From Gemmatimonadaceae bacterium (GTDB lineage Bacteria > Gemmatimonadota > Gemmatimonadetes > Gemmatimonadales > Gemmatimonadaceae), in assembly GCA_025451425.1 (NCBI GenBank), contig JANWKK010000216.1, forward strand, positions 1 through 11,230: a DNA stretch of 11,230 nucleotides, in the 5' to 3' direction. The notes beneath the pieces are model-generated. The model worked only from the letters and a program-made list of their open reading frames with translations. It did not search any database and was not told where the DNA came from. The first letter of the stretch is position 1. The number at the start of each line of letters is the position of its first letter. Shown here one piece after another: positions 1 to 6,065 of the stretch. Both the position numbers and the translations under genes were made by a program.

Positions 1-205
1 AGCTTCCGTAATCGAACCTGTAATGGGTTTGCGTCGTTGCGTAAGAGAACTCGCCGCTGATTTCCGTGATCCAGAAGCTGCCGCACTGCGGCGCGGGCTT
101 GCCGCGCCAGCAGAGTGAATTTCGCGGCCGTGCGCTGATGTCAGTCTGCGCTCTCGCGACTGTCGGCAGAGCGAGGAAAACGAGGATCCATGCGCTATGC
201 TTCAT
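1..205 (-). CDS. Secreted protein, N-terminal part only (runs off left edge)
   Basis: Reading the minus strand from the ATG at 205 gives an open frame of 68 codons to the window edge. Residues 1-20 (MKHSAWILVFLALPTVARAQ) are a classic Sec signal peptide: Lys near the start, a hydrophobic core, and an A-R-A-Q cleavage region. The mature part holds two cysteines eleven residues apart (CWRGKPAPQC then SFW), followed by aromatic, alternating residues that could begin a beta-strand-rich or outer-membrane barrel domain. I do not recognise the family. It is divergent from mpl. An alternative ATG at 211 would add Met-Ala and overlap the mpl start. No good ribosome binding site is visible, because the upstream bases lie in mpl. 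Export is well supported; the function is unknown. Confidence 0.6.
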   Translation of the reverse strand, partial: MKHSAWILVFLALPTVARAQTDISARPRNSLCWRGKPAPQCGSFWITEISGEFSYATTQTHYRFDYGS

Positions 206-212
206 GGCCATG
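203..212. promoter_or_regulatory. Palindromic overlapping start sites of two divergent genes
   Basis: The ten bases CATGGCCATG are a perfect palindrome and read ATG-GCC-ATG on both strands. The plus strand enters mpl (ATG at 204 or 210). The minus strand enters the secreted-protein gene (ATG at 211 or 205). This leaves no intergenic room for promoters or ribosome binding sites, so each gene's upstream signals must lie inside the other gene, or translation must be leaderless. Confidence 0.5.
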
Positions 213-1655
213 AATGACAACGGTCTCGTACTGGACGATATCGCGCCGCGCTCCGTGAAGCGCATCCACCTCGTCGGCGTCGCCGGCACGGGGATGGGAT
301 CATTTGCAGGAATGCTCAAGGCGGCCGGCTATACAGTGTCGGGCAGCGACGCGAATGTCTATCCCCCCATGAGCGACATGTTAGGCGCCTGGGGCATCGA
401 CGTGATGACGCCGTACGCCGCTGAGAATCTCGATCGCGCACGCCCGGATCTCGCGATCATCGGAAACGTCATCCGGCGCGAGAATCCGGAAGCGACTGCG
501 GTGCGTGAACGCCGAATTCCGCAGATGAGCTTTCCAGCGGCGTTTGGATCTCTTGTCCTCGCGAAGAAGCACAGCGTTGTTGTTGTTGGCACACATGGGA
601 AGACAACCACGTCGGCCCTCATGGCCCACGTGCTCGTCGCGGCGGGAACCGATCCGTCGTTCCTCGTTGGCGGCGTGACGCTCAACTACGACGGCAATTT
701 CCGCTATGGCGCAGGGCCGTATGTCGTCGTGGAAGGAGATGAATACGACACTGCCTATTTCGACAAGGGACCCAAATTTCTCCACTACCGCGCGAAGACG
801 GCAATCCTGACGAGCATCGAGTTCGACCACGCCGACATCTATCGCGACATGTCGCATTACGAGTCGGCGTTCGTGAAGTTCGCCGATTCGCTCCCAGTCG
901 ACGGAACGTTGGCGGTGTGCTCCAGCTATCCGAATGCCGTACAGATCGCTGCCAAGGGACGTGCGCGCGCGGTGACCTACGGCTTCAGCGGCGACTACGC
1001 GGCCCTCGAGCCAACGTTCGACTCGTCAGGCGCGCATTTCGTTATCCGCGAGCCGGACGGAAGCGCACCGCGGCTTCTCCTTCCGATGTCCGGCCGTCAC
1101 AACGTCGAGAATGCCGTCGGCGTCTACGCCGCGGCGCGATCGCTGGGCCTAACGAGCGCGCAGATCGCTACGGGCTTTGCATCTTTCCGTGGAGTAAAGC
1201 GTCGGCAAGAGGAGCGCGGCGAACCCAACGGAATTCTCGTCATCGACGATTTCGCGCATCATCCGACCGCCGTGCGCGAAACGATACGCGCGATCCGTCT
1301 GCGGTATCCCGATCGGCGACTGTGGGCTGTCTTCGAACCGCGCTCGAATACCAGCCGCCGCAACATTCACCAGAAGGAGTACGCGGAGTCGTTCGACGGC
1401 GCGCAGCGGGTGTCGCTCAAAGTGCCGGAGCCCCACGACAAGGTGCCGGCGAACGAGCAGCTCAGCGTCCCCGCCATTGTCGACGCGCTACGCGCTCAGG
1501 GTATCGACGCCGACTACTCGTCGGATGTCGGTGAGCTCGTGAGCCGAGTGGCGGGCGAGGCGAAGCGCGGGGACTTGGTGCTTGTCATGAGCAACGGTGC
1601 GTTCGGGGGATTCATTCCGTCATTGCTGGGGGAGCTCGAGAAGCGGAGCGGCTGA
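210..1655 (+). CDS. mpl: UDP-N-acetylmuramate:L-alanyl-gamma-D-glutamyl-meso-diaminopimelate ligase (Mpl)
   Basis: Cytoplasmic Mur-ligase-family enzyme that couples recycled murein tripeptide (L-Ala-D-Glu-mDAP) to UDP-MurNAc using ATP, feeding peptidoglycan recycling. From the ATG at 210 it is 481 residues, near the usual Mpl size. The N-terminal Rossmann domain carries GVAGTGMG (about 23-30), followed by SGSD and a GNVIRRENPE segment. The ATP-binding loop is GTHGKTTT at 127-134. DEYDTAYFD at 177-185 is characteristic of Mpl rather than MurC. The C-terminal domain has DDFAHHPTA at 346-354, then EPRSNTS, and ends in MSNGAFGG at 460-467, again typical of Mpl. The frame is open further upstream (ATG at 204, and back to 66), but that stretch is better explained by the divergent secreted gene. 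A GTG at 255 would also fit the family N-terminus. No strong ribosome binding site precedes any of these starts. Confidence 0.93.
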   Translation: MNDNGLVLDDIAPRSVKRIHLVGVAGTGMGSFAGMLKAAGYTVSGSDANVYPPMSDMLGAWGIDVMTPYAAENLDRARPDLAIIGNVIRRENPEATAVRERRIPQMSFPAAFGSLVLAKKHSVVVVGTHGKTTTSALMAHVLVAAGTDPSFLVGGVTLNYDGNFRYGAGPYVVVEGDEYDTAYFDKGPKFLHYRAKTAILTSIEFDHADIYRDMSHYESAFVKFADSLPVDGTLAVCSSYPNAVQIAAKGRARAVTYGFSGDYAALEPTFDSSGAHFVIREPDGSAPRLLLPMSGRHNVENAVGVYAAARSLGLTSAQIATGFASFRGVKRRQEERGEPNGILVIDDFAHHPTAVRETIRAIRLRYPDRRLWAVFEPRSNTSRRNIHQKEYAESFDGAQRVSLKVPEPHDKVPANEQLSVPAIVDALRAQGIDADYSSDVGELVSRVAGEAKRGDLVLVMSNGAFGGFIPSLLGELEKRSG

Positions 1656-1758
1656 CCATGCTCGAGCACGGGCGTCGGCTGTGCAGCACTTCTTGCCGCA
1701 TCTGGGATCATCGGGAAAATTTTCGAGAGAGAGCGCAGATGAGCTGTGAGACGTGAGC
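1656..1758. other. Gene-free spacer after mpl, entering the repeat region
   Basis: No gene or convincing terminator is visible. From about 1722 the sequence becomes G/A-rich (gagagagcgc, gatgagctgtgagacgtgag), resembling the tail of the repeat units that follow. It may be a decayed extra unit. Confidence 0.4.
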
Positions 1759-2035
1759 GCTCAGTTCAGGCCTTTTCCAATCGCCGTCGGTATCTCACCC
1801 AGGACAGCGAGCCCAGAGGCGAGAGGCAAGCCGAGAGCTCACAGAGATCAGAGAACTACCTCAGCTCTCAGAGTCAGCCGCGAGAGATGAGAAGATCAGC
1901 TCGGGCCCTTTCGAGGTGGCTTCACACATCGCACCCACGACAGCGAGCCCAGACGCGAGAGGCAAGCCGCGAGCTTACGGAGATCAGAGAACTACTTGAG
2001 CTATGAGAGTCAGCGGCGAGCCATGAGAAGGTCAG
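1759..2035 (+). repeat. Two direct copies of a ~139-bp repeat (left arm)
   Basis: Unit 1 is about 1759-1897 and unit 2 about 1898-2035. Each begins near a GCTCGGGCCCTTTC-like stretch, passes through GACAGCGAGCCCAGA and GCGAGAGGCAAGCCG, then AGATCAGAGAACTACYT, and ends in a G/A-rich tail (GAGAGTCAGC, ATGAGAAG). Both units have inverted counterparts at 2292-2572. 1971-2021 (51 nt) is the perfect reverse complement of 2448-2498, and 1796-1839 (44 nt) of 2494-2537. A forward frame over the array lacks any sensible protein composition, so I read it as non-coding repeat DNA. Confidence 0.85.
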
Positions 2036-2242
2036 CTCAGCGCGAGGAATCGCGCGAATTCCTTATTCGTCGCTGCGCCGCATCCTTCGGCGATGTTGTC
2101 CTTGATGCTGTCGACGGCTCCCGTCAGCTGAGCGCCGAGGCGCGCATATCCCGCCCGTGAGAATTTCCGCGTGCGCTTGTGCAGTCAGTGCGATCGACAA
2201 TGCATGCGCGCGTTGCCAGCCCTTGATGCGTTTGACATGCGC
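2032..2242 (-). pseudogene. Four-helix-bundle protein remnant (S23 / 23S rRNA intervening-sequence protein family)
   Basis: On the minus strand, 2242 to about 2174 reads AHVKRIKGWQRAHALSIALTAQA. A one-base shift near 2173 then continues as RKFSRAGYARLGAQL, GAVDSIKDNIAEGCG and AATNKEFARFL, ending at TGA (2034-2032). WQRAH, the SI.DNIAEG core and the NKEFARFL helix are hallmarks of the S23 four-helix-bundle family (known from ORFs within 23S rRNA intervening sequences; Avd of diversity-generating retroelements has a related fold). Family members are about 110-125 residues; only about 70 remain. The start is also damaged: a TAG lies directly upstream (2245-2243), and the nearest ATG (2238) is out of frame with the WQRAH part. 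The 3' end stops where the repeat unit begins, so helices 3-4 are gone. It is flanked by inverted repeat arrays. I am confident of the family and of the broken state; any activity is unlikely. Confidence 0.8.
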
Positions 2243-2291
2243 CTATGGTATCACTGCGGATGGCCGCGCCACGGATCAATTCCACTCCTGG

Positions 2292-2572
2292 CTGAGCTGC
2301 TTGTCTCACCTCTCACCGCTGACTCTGATTGCTGAGGTAATTCTCTGATCCCTGTAAGTTGTCGGCTTGCCTCTCGCGTCTGGGCTCACCATCCGGGGTG
2401 AGATGCCAACACGGCGATTGGAAAGGGCCCGAGCTGCTCTTCTCATCGCTCGCCGCTGACTCTCATAGCTCAAGTAGTTCTCTGATCTCCGTAAGCTCTC
2501 GGCTTGCCTCTCGCCTCTGGGCTCGCTGTCCTGGGTGGGATAGGTGAACGCCGGCACGAAAAGGCCCGAGCT
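2292..2572 (-). repeat. Two inverted copies of the same ~139-bp repeat (right arm)
   Basis: Read on the minus strand, 2572-2434 and 2433-2292 are two further head-to-tail units of the family seen at 1759-2035. The outer unit starts GCTCGGGCCTTTTC and contains the 44-nt and 51-nt perfect matches to the left arm. The inner unit is more diverged (e.g. GACAACTTACAGGGATCAG) but shares TTTCCAATCGCCGT and a GCATCTCACCC segment with left unit 1. Each copy therefore matches different partners over different segments, which points to mosaic exchange or gene conversion between copies. Confidence 0.85.
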
Positions 2573-2734
2573 CATGGCTCAATATCACCGCTCACGCTCG
2601 CGGCGTTCCCGAAATTGGCCTCTGGCATCGGCGCCGCTCGGGGCTCAACATTAGCCGCCCCCGTCCTCTCGATCGCGCGGGAAGCTTGAGTTGCCAAAGT
2701 TGGCAAGAGGTCCGCGCGAAAGCCGTTCCCGCCC
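2573..2734. other. Gene-free upstream region of the membrane protein gene
   Basis: After a partial repeat-unit remnant to about 2610 there is unremarkable G+C-rich sequence without a gene, apart from the dyad at 2691-2706. No strong promoter consensus could be picked out. Confidence 0.4.
2691..2706. promoter_or_regulatory. Perfect dyad TTGCCAA-AG-TTGGCAA upstream of a membrane protein gene
   Basis: A 7-bp perfect inverted repeat with a two-base centre lies 28 bp upstream of the GTG at 2735. The two-base loop is too short for a good RNA hairpin, and no T-run follows, so a dimeric DNA-binding protein site is the better reading. The regulator is unknown. Confidence 0.4.
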
Positions 2735-5179
2735 GTGCCCAAAACCGTCACCAAACGCGCTTACACTCGATTCGAGCCCGTCGGCAGCGGCGGCGGCGCT
2801 CCGCGAGCGCTTGGCCCTCTCCTCGCGCTCTTCGTTCTGAGCGGCGTTGCCGCACTCATTTACGAGATCGTCTGGTTCCAGTTGCTCGAGCTCGTGATCG
2901 GGTCCTCGGCGATCTCCCTTGCCGTGCTCCTCGCGACGTACATGGGCGGCATGTGTCTCGGCAGCCTCCTCCTGCCGCGCCTAACGAGACTGCGCGCCGT
3001 GCACCCGCTGCGGCTCTACGCAGTGCTCGAGTTGGGCATCGGTGCCGGCGGCCTCTTCGTGCTCGCCGTCGTCCCGCTCGTGAGTGGCGTGTACTCGGCA
3101 ATCGCTGGCCATGGCCCGTTCGCGATCGTGATTCGCGCCGTCGTCTGCGCGATATGCCTGCTGGCGCCAACGGTTCTGATGGGCGCAACGCTGCCGGCGG
3201 CATCGCGCACGGCAGACGCGACGCCTAACGGCGTTGCCTGGATCGGCTTTCTCTATGGCGGGAACACCGTAGGTGCCGTGTTCGGTAGCATTCTCGCCGG
3301 CTTCTATTTGCTGCGCGTGTACGATCTCACGATCGCGACGCTCGCCGCGGTCGCGATCGACGTCGCGGTGGCGGCGACCGCGTTCGTCATTGTACGGCGT
3401 GCCCCGACGCTCGACCCTCAACTTTCCACCCTCTACCCGCAGCCCTCCACCCTCCGTCCGCGGGGCGCTCCCGTCTATCTCGCTATCGGCCTCTCCGGCG
3501 CGGCAGCGCTTGGCGCCGAGGTCGTGTGGACGCGATTGCTCTCGCTCATGCTCGGCGCGACGACCTACACGTTCTCGATGATCCTTGGCGTGTTCCTGAC
3601 GGGGCTCGGGATCGGCAGCGCCGCAGGCGCGGCGATCGGCAGAACCGCCTCCAGCCCGCGGCTCGCGTTAGGCATCTGCCAGCTGCTGCAGGTCTTCGCG
3701 ATCCTGTTCGCCGCATCGGTGATCGGACTCGCGCTCCCTTATTGGCCGATCAATCCAGCCCTGGCGCCGAGTCCGTGGTTCACATTTCAGTTGGACCTGA
3801 CGAGATGTGTGTGGGTCGTGCTGCCGGCGGCGTGTCTCTGGGGCGCGTCTTTCCCGCTCGCGCTCGCGTCTGCGGCGCACGACGACGGCGATGCCGCGCG
3901 GTTCGTCGGCTCGATCTATGCCGCGAATACCGTCGGCGGGATCATCGGTGCGCTCGGCTTCAGTCTCGTGCTCATTCCCGTCGTCGGCACGCAGAGCGCG
4001 CAGCGCTGGATCGTGGGCTTGGCCGCGGTGGCGGCCGTTGCGATGTTCGCAACCGCGTTGCGCGGACTAGTGCGCGTCGTGACCGTTACGGCAACGGCTC
4101 TGCTGGCGATCTTCGCTGGTGTGAAGACGCCCGGCGTGCCGGGGCTGCTCGTCGCCTACGGTCGCTACATGGTGACGTGGCTTGGTCAGGTGGACGTGCG
4201 CTTCGTGGGCGAGGGGATGAACTCGAGCGTGGCGGTGACGACACTGACCTCGAGCGGCGCGACGCAGTTTCACGTCAGCGGGAAGGTCGAGGCGTCGACG
4301 TTGCCGCAGGACATGCGGCTCCAGCGAATGCTCGCGCATCTCCCCGCGCTCGTGCACCCGCATCCCGCGTCGGTGTTAGTTGTCGGCTTCGGCGCGGGCG
4401 TCACGGCTGGTTCGTTCGTGCCGTATCCCGACGTCGAGCGCATAACGATTTGCGAGATCGAGCCGCTCATTCCGCGCGTCGTGTCGGGCTACTTCACAAA
4501 GGAGAACAACGACGTCGCGAACGACAAGCGGACGATGATCGTCTACGACGACGCGCGCAGCTTCATTCTCACGACGCACGACAAGTTCGACGTCATTACC
4601 TCCGACCCGATTCATCCGTGGGTGAAGGGTGCCGCGTCGCTGTACACGCGCGAGTACTTCGAGGCGGTGAAACAGCATCTCAAGCCCGGCGGCGTCGTCA
4701 CGCAATGGGTGCCGCTCTACGAGAGCACGCCCGAGGCGGTCAAGAGCGAGATCGCGACCTTTCTCGAGGTCTTTCCGCACGGCACGGTATGGGCGAACAA
4801 CATGAACGGCGGCGGCTACGATCTCGTGCTTCTCGCCCAGGACCAACCGACGCGCATCGACATCGGCGCGCTCGCGGCGCGCTTCGGGAATCCTCGTTAC
4901 GCGGCGGTCGCGGCGTCACTTGGCGAAGTAGGCTTCGATTCACCGATCACCCTTTTTTCGACGTATGCCGGAGACGGCTCGACGTTGAAATCGTGGCTCG
5001 AGGGCGCGGCGATCAATCGCGACCGGAACCTGCGCCTGCAGTACCTCGCCGCGGTAGGCCTCAACTCCTACCACAGCGAGGCGATCTACAATCAGCTCGC
5101 GGCGTATCGTCGTTTCCCTGATTCGCTCTTCGTCGCTGATGAGGCGTGGAAGGAACGCCTCCGGGCGGCGCTGCAGTGA
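2735..5179 (+). CDS. Fused polytopic membrane protein / spermidine-synthase-like methyltransferase-fold protein
   Basis: 814 residues from a GTG start. Residues ~27-465 are highly hydrophobic with roughly a dozen membrane segments and form two similar halves. LSGVAALIYEIVWFQLL (35-51) matches LSGAAALGAEVVWTRLL (253-269), and LYGGNTVGAVFG (173-184) matches IYAANTVGGIIG (394-405). Between the halves is a Pro/Thr-rich linker (~224-244). The cytosolic C-terminal part (~495-814) is spermidine-synthase-like: VLVVGFGAG (547-555) as nucleotide/SAM-binding glycine loop, CEIEP (573-577), YDDARSF (604-610), TSDPIHPW (622-629), LYTREYF (636-642) and LKPGGVVTQW (649-658). The usual D-x-x-D-P acid pair of true spermidine synthases is replaced by SDP, so aminopropyl transfer is doubtful. 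Such MFS/SpeE fusions are widespread but their reaction is unknown. No good ribosome binding site precedes the GTG (a weak AAGAGG lies 26 nt upstream). Its stop lies one base from the stop of the convergent lipoprotein gene. Confidence 0.85.
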   Translation: MPKTVTKRAYTRFEPVGSGGGAPRALGPLLALFVLSGVAALIYEIVWFQLLELVIGSSAISLAVLLATYMGGMCLGSLLLPRLTRLRAVHPLRLYAVLELGIGAGGLFVLAVVPLVSGVYSAIAGHGPFAIVIRAVVCAICLLAPTVLMGATLPAASRTADATPNGVAWIGFLYGGNTVGAVFGSILAGFYLLRVYDLTIATLAAVAIDVAVAATAFVIVRRAPTLDPQLSTLYPQPSTLRPRGAPVYLAIGLSGAAALGAEVVWTRLLSLMLGATTYTFSMILGVFLTGLGIGSAAGAAIGRTASSPRLALGICQLLQVFAILFAASVIGLALPYWPINPALAPSPWFTFQLDLTRCVWVVLPAACLWGASFPLALASAAHDDGDAARFVGSIYAANTVGGIIGALGFSLVLIPVVGTQSAQRWIVGLAAVAAVAMFATALRGLVRVVTVTATALLAIFAGVKTPGVPGLLVAYGRYMVTWLGQVDVRFVGEGMNSSVAVTTLTSSGATQFHVSGKVEASTLPQDMRLQRMLAHLPALVHPHPASVLVVGFGAGVTAGSFVPYPDVERITICEIEPLIPRVVSGYFTKENNDVANDKRTMIVYDDARSFILTTHDKFDVITSDPIHPWVKGAASLYTREYFEAVKQHLKPGGVVTQWVPLYESTPEAVKSEIATFLEVFPHGTVWANNMNGGGYDLVLLAQDQPTRIDIGALAARFGNPRYAAVAASLGEVGFDSPITLFSTYAGDGSTLKSWLEGAAINRDRNLRLQYLAAVGLNSYHSEAIYNQLAAYRRFPDSLFVADEAWKERLRAALQ
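3410..3459. repeat. C/T-rich low-complexity tract in the linker of the membrane protein
   Basis: The plus strand carries repeated CCCTC/CCACC-type words (CCCTCAACTTTCCACCCTC, then CCCTCCACCCTCC). It is translated in frame as TLDPQLSTLYPQPSTLRP. The tract lies exactly between the two homologous membrane halves and has a base composition unlike its flanks, consistent with an expanded simple repeat tolerated in a linker. Confidence 0.5.
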
Positions 5180-5180
5180 C

Positions 5181-5465
5181 CTAACGAGTCCCGCACGTCA
5201 CCTCGGTGTGCATGGGCGTATAGAGCGACCATGTGAGGGCGCTCACGAGACCGTTCAAGAAGCTCCGTTCCGTTTCGACCTTTGCGACGCCCTGTGGGCA
5301 CTGATCCTTGACGTTGAGCTCAGGCGGCGGCACGAGACCGTACACGAAGCCGTTCTGCCACTCCTTGTTCACCTTCGTTGCGGACGGAGGAGCCGCCGTG
5401 ACGACCGTCACGTGATAGCAGCCGGCGAGGAGTATCGCCGCGAGCGGCAATGCAAGTCTGCGCAT
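5181..5465 (-). CDS. Bor-like outer-membrane lipoprotein (copy A)
   Basis: 94 residues. MRRLALPLAAILLAGC is a lipoprotein signal with lipobox LAGC and lipidated Cys16. The rest resembles the Bor family (phage lambda Bor, about 97 residues): a central GLVPPPELNVKDQCPQGVAKVET stretch, then SFLNGLVSALTWSLYTPMHTEVTC (68-91), matching Bor's V-x-T-x-x-x-F-x-N-G-L...YTP...C pattern. Lambda Bor is an outer-membrane lipoprotein made by lysogens and linked to serum survival; the role of chromosomal relatives is unknown. The start is set by AAGGAGAA (5471-5478 on the complement), ideally spaced from the ATG. It is second in an operon, 34 bp behind copy B. The TAG stop falls inside a CCTAACG motif. Confidence 0.8.
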   Translation of the reverse strand: MRRLALPLAAILLAGCYHVTVVTAAPPSATKVNKEWQNGFVYGLVPPPELNVKDQCPQGVAKVETERSFLNGLVSALTWSLYTPMHTEVTCGTR

Positions 5466-5499
5466 GTGGATTCTCCTTGGAGGGATCGAGTGTCGAGAA

Positions 5500-5922
5500 T
5501 CAGTAGCGGATGACAACCGGTTCGTGAGTGCGCGAGGAGACTTCGATTGCTTGCTGGATCGCGGCGACACGGTCGGCGACCGGCGCGTCGTGCGCCACGT
5601 CGATCTCGTGTGCCCCTGGCGCCATCGCGCTTCCGCTCGCGCAGGTAATCGTCACTTCTTGCGGCGTGTAAATGCCCAGCGTGAGTCCCCCAACGAGTCC
5701 ATTGAGGAAGCTCTGCTGCGTCTCGACAGTCGCGACGCCATTCGGGCACTGTGCCGCTGACGAAATCTCGTTCGCCGGGACGAGCCCCCAGAGCCAAGTC
5801 GCCGTCCATGGCTTCTCGATCACCGTGGTACCCGGCGTCCTTCCTGTCTGCACGATCTGATGAAAGCATCCCGACAACAGACAGGCGACAGCCACTGCCA
5901 ACAGCTTCGACGCAGTTCTCAT
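5500..5922 (-). CDS. Bor-like lipoprotein with C-terminal extension (copy B)
   Basis: 140 residues from the ATG at 5922, preceded by GGAGGAG within a few bases. The frame extends upstream to 5976 but that part lacks the signal. MRTASKLLAVAVACLLSGC gives lipobox LSGC with Cys19. The Bor pattern is stronger than in copy A: VETQQSFLNGLVGGLTLGIYTPQEVTITC (67-94) is close to lambda Bor's VETQQTFVNGLLGFITLGIYTP. A 46-residue tail follows (about 95-140: VADRVAAIQQAIEVSS then EPVVIRY) that Bor lacks; its role is unknown. It is first gene of a two-gene minus-strand operon with its paralogue, arisen by tandem duplication. It is divergent from the amidohydrolase gene, and the shared 143-bp gap must hold both promoters. 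Confidence 0.82.
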   Translation of the reverse strand: MRTASKLLAVAVACLLSGCFHQIVQTGRTPGTTVIEKPWTATWLWGLVPANEISSAAQCPNGVATVETQQSFLNGLVGGLTLGIYTPQEVTITCASGSAMAPGAHEIDVAHDAPVADRVAAIQQAIEVSSRTHEPVVIRY

Positions 5923-6065
5923 GGCTCCTCCGGTGGATTTCGACTTCTCTAACAGCTGATCGCCGCGAACCTTCAACCACTTTGGGATAACGTCAAGTCC
6001 GAGTTCCTCTCTTTCGTCTTCTTCGCCATAATCATCGCCTCCACATCCCGCCTGGAGTCCCCGTC

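Larger units (their letters stand above)
1722..2610. mobile_element. Candidate S23-associated inverted-repeat element (whole)
   Basis: The element is symmetric: partial unit, two units, S23-family pseudogene, two inverted units, partial inverted unit (2573 to about 2610, beginning TCATGGCTC). It lies entirely between two intact genes. No transposase, integrase or clear target-site duplication is visible, so mobility is inference. The inverted arms around an S23 gene recall 23S rRNA intervening sequences, which are S23 ORFs set in a base-paired stem. Here the arrangement is outside rRNA, larger, and has tandem arms. Confidence 0.4.

Noticed and set aside
1746..2006. Open frame of 86 codons in the left repeat array (RGERQAES, RSENYLS repeats)
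   Set aside because: It and the minus frame at 2306-2575 look alike only because the DNA repeat is read in the same phase. Composition is Arg/Ser-rich low complexity, with no ribosome binding site.
1759..2572. CRISPR array
   Set aside because: Units are about 139 bp, abut without unique spacers and occur in both orientations; no cas genes are near.
3526..5121. 531-codon plus-strand open frame inside the membrane-protein gene
   Set aside because: It is an Arg-rich shadow in another frame of a well-supported coding sequence, a normal effect of high G+C.
5923..6065. Promoter pairs such as TTGACG on the minus strand in the gap between the lipoprotein operon and the amidohydrolase
   Set aside because: No matching -10 hexamer at a suitable distance was convincing on either strand.
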